A stretch of DNA of 6,999 nucleotides. It comes from Bacteroidia bacterium (GTDB lineage: Bacteria > Bacteroidota > Bacteroidia > Bacteroidales > CAJPTX01). The position numbers and the translations under genes are program-made. Shown here piece by piece: positions 1-5,900 of this stretch. A model generated the notes under the pieces. The model was given only the letters and a program-made list of their open reading frames with translations. It ran no database searches and was not told the origin of the DNA. Position 1 is the stretch's first letter. Each line of letters starts with the position of its first letter. The stretch is from NCBI GenBank assembly GCA_905373625.1, contig CAJPTS010000097.1, positions 1 to 6,999 on the forward strand, written 5' to 3'.

Positions 1-86
1 AGTCCCAAGTTCAAAGTAAAACCCTAATAATATTCGCTTTGCGTGTACTTCGTACTTTGAACCTTGTACCTGAAATCTCATTTATG
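1..86. repeat. Tandem repeat copy 1 (left end may lie outside window)
   Basis: This stretch matches 102-187 base for base except one position (T at 56, C at 157), a repeat period of 101 bases. Within the copy, GTTCAAAGTA at 9-18 is perfectly complementary to 53-62, so the unit can fold on itself. The T at 56 keeps that stem perfect in this copy, whereas copy 2 has a mismatch there. The window begins inside the unit, so more copies could lie to the left. It contains no coding potential that I can support. Confidence 0.9.
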
Positions 87-172
87 AGGTACAAGGTACG
101 AAGTCCCAAGTTCAAAGTAAAACCCTAATAATATTCGCTTTGCGTGTACTTCGTACCTTGAACCTTGTACCT
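87..172. repeat. Imperfect terminal inverted repeats (MITE-like hairpin)
   Basis: The left arm at 87-104 (AGGTACAAGGTACGAAGT) is the reverse complement of the right arm at 148-172, except that the right arm carries 7 extra bases (GTTCAAG-like) in its middle. The two halves pair as 87-97 with 162-172 and 94-104 with 148-158, each a perfect 11-base match. An alternative perfect 11-bp stem pairs 61-71 with 87-97 around a 15-base loop. Short non-coding units with such ends resemble MITE-like or REP-like elements. I see no target-site duplication that proves transposition. Confidence 0.7.
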
Positions 173-187
173 GAAATCTCATTTATG
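102..187. repeat. Tandem repeat copy 2, ending at the yidD stop codon
   Basis: Second copy of the 86-base unit, 85/86 identical to 1-86. The two copies are separated by a 15-base linker (87-101). The last bases of the repeat (183-187) include the complement of the yidD stop codon (183-185), so the repeat array directly abuts the gene and its edge overlaps the last codon. It lies just downstream of the operon and may be part of its 3' end, but there is no U-run that would mark an intrinsic terminator. Confidence 0.9.
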
Positions 188-443
188 GTACTGGGTCTTC
201 GCCGTGCCCTCCCCACGGATTGCAGCGCAGGAGACGCCATATGCAGAGCGCCAGACCATAAATGGGACCGTGTTTCTTTATGGCTTCTACGCAGTAAACG
301 GAACAAGAGGGCGTAAAACGACACGAAGGCGGTAACAAGGGTGAAATAAAAAGCTGGTACAAGCGAATGGGGAAGACCAGCAGAAAGACTAAGCCTCGCC
401 GTACATAAGATAGGAGTCGGCTTACGTTATTCTTTTTCAACAC
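183..443 (-). CDS. yidD: Membrane protein insertion efficiency factor YidD
   Basis: This 86-residue protein has the full YidD (DUF37/UPF0161) signature. Residues 25-51 read as PIRLYQ..ISPL followed by a proline/cysteine-rich PxxCRFTPSCS segment. An EAI..HG block follows at about 53-59, then LLRCNPWGG.G.DPVP at the C terminus. The length is normal for the family. YidD is a small peripheral inner-membrane protein thought to help YidC and Sec insert membrane proteins. The N-terminal 24 residues are basic and hydrophobic, fitting an amphipathic membrane anchor. The start is a GTG at 441-443 inside the end of rnpA, overlapping it by 17 bases. No ATG lies between it and the conserved core; TTG at 438-440 is the only close alternative. 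No clear ribosome-binding sequence precedes it, so translational coupling to rnpA is likely. It is the last gene of the operon, and its stop touches the repeat array. Confidence 0.95.
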   Translation of the reverse strand: MLKKNNVSRLLSYVRRGLVFLLVFPIRLYQLFISPLLPPSCRFTPSCSVYCVEAIKKHGPIYGLALCIWRLLRCNPWGGHGEDPVP

Positions 444-870
444 AGTGTGAAATTTTGGTTAAGAGTTTCGCCACGGCGGCGTGTCCGCGTTGCCATTCGA
501 TCTCCTCGTTAGAGACCAGCAGAAACGCTAAATGTAGTTGTAATCCTTTTGCTTTCAGGAGCTCGCGTAGAGGGTTGGCTTGCAAACGAAAAGCCTCACG
601 AATACGCCGTTTATTCCGATTGCGGTCTACGGCATGCTTGCATACTCGTTTGGGTACGATTGCCATCATCAGTATGGGGGCACTGCCCTCCTTGGCGGGT
701 AGTAGCGAATATGTGGCACGGTAGGGGAATACAAATGCCCGCTTCCCATGCTTAAAAAGTGCACTGATTTCTCGTTCTAAGTGGAGGCGTTCTGAAGCGG
801 GAAATGCGAAAGAGGCTACCTTTTTGGTAGCCTCCGTGACAGATTCTCTTTCTTTTTCTTCTACCCTCAT
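427..870 (-). CDS. rnpA: Ribonuclease P protein component
   Basis: RnpA is the protein subunit of RNase P. It binds the catalytic RNA and the 5' leader of precursor tRNA during 5' end maturation. The 147-residue product has the family layout: the early ERL block (residues 27-29), the FVFPYRATY strand (46-54), the MMAIVPKRV strand (68-76), and the diagnostic RNR helix at 79-95, with V81, R83, N84, R85, K87, R88 and R91 in the expected positions. It is longer than usual. About 20 charged residues (rich in E and K) precede the normal N terminus, and no ATG, GTG or TTG occurs in that extension, so the ATG at 868-870 is the only reasonable start. It begins 6 bases after the hemD stop, behind an AGGTGAG sequence, and its end overlaps yidD. 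The extension coincides with a perfect RNA hairpin (812-834). Confidence 0.96.
   Translation of the reverse strand: MRVEEKERESVTEATKKVASFAFPASERLHLEREISALFKHGKRAFVFPYRATYSLLPAKEGSAPILMMAIVPKRVCKHAVDRNRNKRRIREAFRLQANPLRELLKAKGLQLHLAFLLVSNEEIEWQRGHAAVAKLLTKISHCVEKE
812..834 (-). other. Perfect 9-bp hairpin inside the rnpA 5' coding region
   Basis: In the mRNA sense this is GAGGCTACC, a five-A loop, then GGTAGCCTC: a perfect 9-bp stem. It spans codons 13-20 of rnpA (E-A-T-K-K-V-A-S). It lies wholly in the N-terminal extension that ordinary RnpA proteins lack, about 36 to 58 bases after the ATG. No run of T follows it on the coding strand, so it is not a standard terminator. A role in translation or mRNA processing is inference. 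Confidence 0.75.
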
Positions 871-871
871 C

Positions 872-889
872 TCACCTTATTCGAGGTGA
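872..889 (-). promoter_or_regulatory. Hairpin pairing the rnpA ribosome-binding sequence with the hemD 3' end
   Basis: In the mRNA sense, TCACCT at 884-889 pairs with AGGTGA at 872-877 around the loop CGAATA. The hemD stop TAA (877-879) sits at the loop and stem edge. AGGTGAG directly precedes the rnpA ATG at 868-870 and is the only Shine-Dalgarno-like sequence I noticed in the window. Ribosomes finishing hemD would melt the 6-bp stem and expose it, which would couple rnpA translation to hemD. The pairing is seen directly; the mechanism is inferred. The AGG-to-ATG distance is short (4 bases). Confidence 0.5.
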
Positions 890-1656
890 TTGCGTTTCGT
901 AAGGAAGTCATCCAATGCTTCTGTCATACTTTTGAACGTGGTGGTGGGGGCTGGTACTTCGAGTTTTAAGCCTTCGGCTTTTACAGCGCGGTGTGTATTC
1001 TTACCAAAAGCAGCAATGCAAACACTGCCCTGCTTAAACTCTGGGAAGTTTGCCATCAGTGACTTCACCCCCTGTGGACTATAAAAGACCAGCATATCGA
1101 AGCTATTGATATCTACGTGTTGCAAATCGCTCGATACCGTCCGATACAGTATGGTCTTAGAGAATTTAATCCCCGCCTTCTTAAGCTCCCGTGGTATCTC
1201 GGGCGTATGTACGTCAGAGAGCGGCAGAAGGAATTTCTCATCTTTGTACCGTTCCATCTGTTTGATTAGCGCCTCGAGCGTACCGTCTTCTGGGAAGAAT
1301 ATTTTTCTTTTTCTGTAGGTGATATGCTTCTGTAGGTATAAAGCTACAGCCTCTGATGTGCAAAAATAGCGCATCTCATCAGGCACTTTGAAGCGCACGG
1401 CTTCTGAGATTCGGAAGTAGTGCTCGATAGCCTTTCGTCCCGTAAAAATAACCGATGGGAACTTTGCGAGGTCGATGCGTTGCTTTCTAAAATCGTTTGC
1501 AGACACCTCCTCAACGTGAATAAAAGGTTCAAAGACAATCTCTACGCCTGCCTTCTTGGCGAGGACTTCAAAAGGTGAGTTCGGGATCGGCGGTCTGGGT
1601 TGCGAGACCAGAATCCGATTGATGCGCGGTGCATCTTCTGCCATTTTTTTAGCCAT
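877..1656 (-). CDS. hemD: Uroporphyrinogen-III synthase
   Basis: HemD closes and rearranges hydroxymethylbilane into uroporphyrinogen III, the branch point to heme, siroheme and cobalamin. The product has 259 residues, a usual length, and two-lobed Rossmann-like architecture. It has the Bacteroidota-type motifs ILVSQPRP (15-22), SVIFTGRKAIEHYF (68-81), YRKRKIFF (114-121), PLSDVH (145-150), ILYRTVS (169-175), DMLVFYSPQGVKSL (187-200) and AAFGKNTHRAVKAEGL (215-230). The YRT tyrosine (Y171) is at a position conserved in HemD proteins. I chose the ATG at 1654-1656, 21 bases after the upstream DUF4271 stop. A TTG at 1666-1668 would add four residues, and an ATG at 1642-1644 would remove four; both remain possible. 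It is followed 6 bases later by rnpA. If the host is a heme-auxotrophic Porphyromonas, as the context hints, the enzyme may serve a partial tetrapyrrole pathway, or a role other than heme synthesis. Confidence 0.93.
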   Translation of the reverse strand: MAKKMAEDAPRINRILVSQPRPPIPNSPFEVLAKKAGVEIVFEPFIHVEEVSANDFRKQRIDLAKFPSVIFTGRKAIEHYFRISEAVRFKVPDEMRYFCTSEAVALYLQKHITYRKRKIFFPEDGTLEALIKQMERYKDEKFLLPLSDVHTPEIPRELKKAGIKFSKTILYRTVSSDLQHVDINSFDMLVFYSPQGVKSLMANFPEFKQGSVCIAAFGKNTHRAVKAEGLKLEVPAPTTTFKSMTEALDDFLTKRNHLE

Positions 1657-1677
1657 TTGTCTCAACAATACGGTATG

Positions 1678-2637
1678 TTAGACTAATCGTAACCAGCGAA
1701 CCAAGCCTAGCCACGGAGCAATTCCTAGCACGCAAAGGTACAAAAAGTAGTAGAATAGGTTGTAATGAAAGCAAATGAAGGTTAAGAGGACGCGTACTTG
1801 CGCATAAATGCTCGCCGCAAAAACAAGTAAAAGACCTCCGTATAGAACAATGTCGGCCAAGACGCTCACATTCAAAAAAGAGAGTAGGGCAATGAGTAAA
1901 TAGTAGGGCCAAAGAATCCGATGAATGAAAAAGAACTGTTGCCAGATGAGCTGCGCCGCGTAGTTTTGTTTTATTAGGTAGCTCGATACATGTAATATCA
2001 CAAAGCGTAAAAAATAATAGAGAAGCAGTATGGCAAAGGTTATGACGAGGGGCAAGGTAGTGGCTTGGAGACCCAGTAGCGGCTGCACGAGCGGGAGTCG
2101 CATAGCATTCCAGAAGAGTAATGTGAGCGAAATGATGTTGGTAAAATCTATAAAGAAGTGGAATTGCCTGATGTGGGGTCCATCTACTTCGCTTACACGT
2201 TGAACCGAGCGCGGGTGAAAAAGCAATTTGGCGTATTCGGTATAGTACCTCCAGAACCGGAAACGAAGAAAAACGCTTAGTAGTAAAACGAGCAGCAGTA
2301 CGGCAAAGGAAATAGAACGCATACTGGCATGTGCGGCCCACTCGTCAATTATGGGGACAGTATGGTATTGTTTTTCAATCCACGTGCGTGCGGGCAGGGG
2401 CGGATAAAAAGCCTCATTGCTTTTATGCGATGCTGTCTGCCGTAATTGGTCAACGTAACCCGAATCAGTTAGGCGGAGTGTCTGCTGAGGCATTATGAGC
2501 CATTCTGACATCGCTTCGGCGTCTATGCCCGAATAGGGGAATACTGAGTCTCGTACAGAATCTTGTAAAACGGCGCGTTCCGTCCCCGAAAGTCTCAGTA
2601 CGTGGTTAGTTTGTACGGGTAGAATAGTATCGCGCAT
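1678..2637 (-). CDS. DUF4271 domain multi-pass membrane protein
   Basis: This 319-residue protein has a soluble N-terminal region of about 105 residues and then about six membrane segments, near residues 107-124, 161-177, 196-217, 241-257, 260-280 and 290-307. The loops are rich in R, H and Y, and the segment spacing and the FFxxHRILWPYY-type motif (235-246) look like the Bacteroidota family DUF4271. Membership is also supported by its place immediately upstream of hemD, the arrangement I know for this family. Function is unknown; it is an inner-membrane protein. The N-terminal region has no signal peptide and would probably be cytoplasmic or periplasmic depending on topology. The start ATG (2635-2637) lies about 16 bases from a perfect -7 box, so the gene is first in the operon and has a very short leader. 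Its stop is 21 bases before the chosen hemD start. Confidence 0.88.
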   Translation of the reverse strand: MRDTILPVQTNHVLRLSGTERAVLQDSVRDSVFPYSGIDAEAMSEWLIMPQQTLRLTDSGYVDQLRQTASHKSNEAFYPPLPARTWIEKQYHTVPIIDEWAAHASMRSISFAVLLLVLLLSVFLRFRFWRYYTEYAKLLFHPRSVQRVSEVDGPHIRQFHFFIDFTNIISLTLLFWNAMRLPLVQPLLGLQATTLPLVITFAILLLYYFLRFVILHVSSYLIKQNYAAQLIWQQFFFIHRILWPYYLLIALLSFLNVSVLADIVLYGGLLLVFAASIYAQVRVLLTFICFHYNLFYYFLYLCVLGIAPWLGLVRWLRLV

Positions 2638-2653
2638 ATTCCAAATAACTGCG

Positions 2654-2661
2654 CAAAGTTA
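2654..2661 (-). promoter_or_regulatory. Operon promoter, Bacteroidota-type -7 element
   Basis: On the minus strand this reads TAACTTTG, an exact match to the Bacteroidota sigma-ABfr -7 consensus TAnnTTTG, 16 bases upstream of the DUF4271 start codon. The -33 TTG is not intact: the best candidate is a TTC or TTTAC segment about 17 to 25 bases upstream. Transcription would start near 2645-2650, giving a leader of only about ten bases. Confidence 0.45.
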
Positions 2662-2701
2662 CAGTTAAAAGTAGGCACGAAGTAAACTAAAAATAAGTGC
2701 G

Positions 2702-2721
2702 AGGTTCAAGATACGAAGTAC
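2702..2721. repeat. Inverted partial copy of the repeat core
   Basis: This 20-mer matches the reverse complement of 146-165 in repeat copy 2 at 19 of 20 positions. It also matches the left arm 86-104 in direct orientation at 17 of 19 (using 2701-2719). Flanking sequence (GTTAAGAGTAAAAAG) also resembles the repeat's AAGTTCAAAGTAAAA segment, but weakly. It is a degraded or solo remnant of the element found at 1-187, on the other side of the operon. Confidence 0.7.
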
Positions 2722-2848
2722 GCCTTGTCGGTTAAGAGTAAAAAGTTAAGCAACGTGTATATTGCGGCTTCTCGTCTCTCATATGCGAACGCGCGCATTG
2801 TTTTTTCATCCCTATAAAAACTTCCAATGCCGCATTTCGCGCAATTGC

Positions 2849-2856
2849 TAATTTTA
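2849..2856 (+). promoter_or_regulatory. Candidate -7 element for the protease gene
   Basis: TAATTTTA matches seven of the eight positions of TAnnTTTG (counting the free positions) and would give a leader of about 45 bases before the ATG at 2909. I find no TTG at the expected 19-21 base distance upstream, so this is only the best candidate in the interval. The rest of 2722-2908 is AT-rich non-coding sequence in which I see no gene. Confidence 0.22.
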
Positions 2857-2908
2857 CAGTTCGAAAAGTGGGTAAAAAGAAATTTTTCTAAAAATATATT
2901 CAGTACGA

Positions 2909-5900
2909 ATGCGACAAAGTCTGTTTTTATTATTCCTGTGTACAACGTTACATCTTATGGCACAAGAGCCTATTCGTTTCGGAGACAGCGAGGTCTACCT
3001 AGAAGCGAATGTTACTCCATCCGTACGTACACGCACGACCTCGAGCCTAGATCTAGGTAATCCGTTAGGCAATAAGCTTAATGTTTTGGTTCAGTTTGAT
3101 TCGGACGCCATTCCTGCTACTGAGCTTGCCGCAAAGGGCGTCCGTCTGCATGATTATTTGGGTAGCAATGCCTACTATGCTGAGGTGAACGCTGGAAGTG
3201 TTCCAAGCGATTTTGCGGGAACTGGCATACGTGCCGTAGCCCCCATCCGCGGCGAGTGGAAACTGGCACAAGGAATTTTATCGAATACGCCTCCCGAGTG
3301 GGCAGTAGAGGGCGAACAATTGAAGTTAATTCTTTCGTGGTTTAGGAGTGTTGAGTGGTCGCAAATTAAGTCGATTCTTGACGTAAAGGCGATCCCGTAC
3401 AGGCATCCTTCAGATTTCTTCCGCACGGTTGAGGTTTCGGCAACTCACGCGCAAGCGCTTGCACTAGCAGAATGCGAAGGTATTGTACAGATTCGTTGGG
3501 CAAAGCCGCCGAAGGAACTGTTTAATCGCGAAGGAGTGCGCTTGAGTGGCGGAGCTATACTACGCCAACCCGTTTCGCTGGGCGGTCGAGGACTTACAGG
3601 AAAAGGCGTACGCATTGGTATCTGGGATGGTAATGCGGGAGACCACGTGGACTATGGCAATCGTATTCATCGTCTCGAGTTCGAGGTCAGTGTAGCCTCT
3701 ACAGGTGCGCATGGGATGCATACCACGGGGACGATTATTGGGAATGGTTTGTTGGACGAGCGCGGACGAGGTGTTGCACCTGAAGCGGAGATCTGGACGA
3801 GTAATTTTAATCGCCAGTCTAATAGAAAGCCAGAAGAGCAAGAAATGCAGGAGCTCTACTTTGCGGAGCACATATCGCTCACATCTAACTCCTACGGCAT
3901 AAGATTTATGAACTTCTGTAATCTGGAGCACCTCTTTAGCTATACTACTCTCGGGAATCAGGATCTGGACGTGTTAGCGTATTACGTACCAGAGATGACG
4001 CATGTATACTCTTGCGGTAATGATCAGGGTGGGTGTCGGAAGCCTTTCTCGCACGCCACGAACTATAACAAGAATATCATCTCGGTGGCGGCGGTTAACC
4101 AGTTTGGAGCAATGACCGACTTTTCTAGTTTCGGTCCGCTGTTAGACGGACGTATTTTCCCCATCATCAGTGCGCGTGGCGAAGCTGTCTACTCTACACT
4201 GGATGAACAGAATTATAAACCGATGAATGGTACTTCCATGTCCTGTCCCATGGTCACGGGGCATTTGGCGCTCCTAACACAGCGTTGGATGCAATTGCAC
4301 GGGGGCGCAGTACCTTACAGTTACTTCTTGAAAGCTCTAATTGCTAATACGGCGGACGACGCGGGTAACCCAGGTCCTGACTTTAAGTTCGGTTTTGGTA
4401 TACTCAATGCTGAAGCGGCTGTATCGGTCATGGAAAAGCAGTGGTATCATTTAGATGAATTGGAAAAAGGTGCGACCGCCAAAACGCAGACGATACAGGT
4501 GCCAGAGGGAGTGAAACAGCTCCGCGTTATGCTCTGTTGGAACGACCCCGTCTCGGCAGCTACCTTTAAGAAGGGGGAGACGCCTATTGTAAACAACCTT
4601 GATCTCACGGTAGTGAGCGGTTCAAATACCTATTTCCCCTACACACTAGATCTCAACGACCCGAATAAGAGTGCCGTCGCAACCAAGGCGAATGCCGTAG
4701 ATAATATTGAACAAGTGGTTGTCTTTAATCCTGTTGCAGGGGCTTATACCATTAACGTCGGCGGACAAGTTAAGCAAGAAGATAAGCAGCCCTATGCCTT
4801 AGTATGGTATTTTGACTACGGGACGCCCTCCATAATGTCGCCTTTGGCAGGAGATATCTATTCGCCTAGTGAGAGTGTATATTTCCGAACCGAGAATATG
4901 ATAGCACCGATCCGTATTGAGTTCTCCTCGGATGGCGGGAAGCAGTTCGTAGAGTTGGGAAACGTGAAAGCGTGCGATCGTTTTACTTTACCTACAGATC
5001 TGGCTCCTTGCACTACAGCGCTAGTACGTGCTACAGATGCTCACGGAAGCGTAGTTACCAGTGGGCAGTTTGCCATCATGCCGCAAGTGCAGAATGTAAA
5101 GCTTACCGACGTGGCTTGCTCGGCTGAGGGCTGGAAGCTAACTTGGGATGCTGCACCTAATGCCGCCAAATATGAGATTCTGCGCGCTAATTTGGCAAAA
5201 GAAGACTATGAACGTATTGCGGAAGTAGAAGCGCCTACGACAGAGTATCTGATCCCGCAGAATGAAGTGACCGAAGGACGGAATATTTATGCAGTGCGTG
5301 CCCTCAGTGCCACGAACATTGCTGGACATCGTAGTGTGGGAGTGCTGGCACGACAAGCCGTGGCTAGCGTAGTGAAAGCGACGGATCTCCCGTATCGCGA
5401 AACCTTCGTGATGTGGAACTATCGAAATGGTACAGTATATAAGGGGCAATATCTCAAGCATTCGCAACAGAGTACACCGCTCCGTCAGGGGTTACCTTTC
5501 GGTTCTCAAATGTTTGTATGGCAAGGTGATAGAGCTGCGGATGATTGGGCGAACCCATTTGAGAAGCGCGACCATGTAGGAGGTTTAGAAGTTTGTGAAC
5601 TCGACTTGACAGAGATTACAGAAGGCACTAAGTTACAGTTCTTGCTCAATGCTTACATGAGTAAGCAGGCTGAGGTAGGCGATGCGTGTATGCGCCTATT
5701 GGTTAACGGCGAGGAACTCGCAGATGTGCAAGGACGAAAGAAGATCGATGGTGACGGGACTACGCACCTACATGCGTGGGATTTCTCGCAGTTTGCGGGG
5801 CAAAAAATTCGCTTTACAGTAGAGTTTGCTCTTTGTAACATCAATGATGCGGGCGTAATCTTCTACTATCAGCTACAAGAGACCGAGGCTAAGAACGATG

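Noticed and set aside
61..172. Intrinsic terminator for the operon
   Set aside because: Strong inverted repeats are present, but no T-run follows them in the direction of transcription, so a standard terminator call is not supported.
1..187. CRISPR array
   Set aside because: The units are 86 bases, only two are seen, and the 15-base linker forms part of the hairpin. The size and spacing of CRISPR repeats and spacers do not fit, and no cas gene is present.
112..755. Plus-strand open frames opposite yidD and rnpA
   Set aside because: They are antisense to two confidently identified genes, and the first begins within the repeat.
1649..2341. 230-codon open frame on the minus strand overlapping the DUF4271 gene
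   Set aside because: Its composition (rich in H, C, R and S, with no family motif) is that of an out-of-frame reading of the DUF4271 gene, which has clear membrane segments and sits in the operon.
2909..2965. Lipoprotein signal in the protease (Cys11)
   Set aside because: LFLC does not match the lipobox and lies inside the hydrophobic core; LMA before Q19 fits ordinary signal peptidase cleavage better.
2827..3060. 77-codon plus-strand frame ahead of and overlapping the protease start
   Set aside because: It lacks a motif and reads the protease signal-peptide region out of frame; the protease frame has the signal peptide and the catalytic domain.
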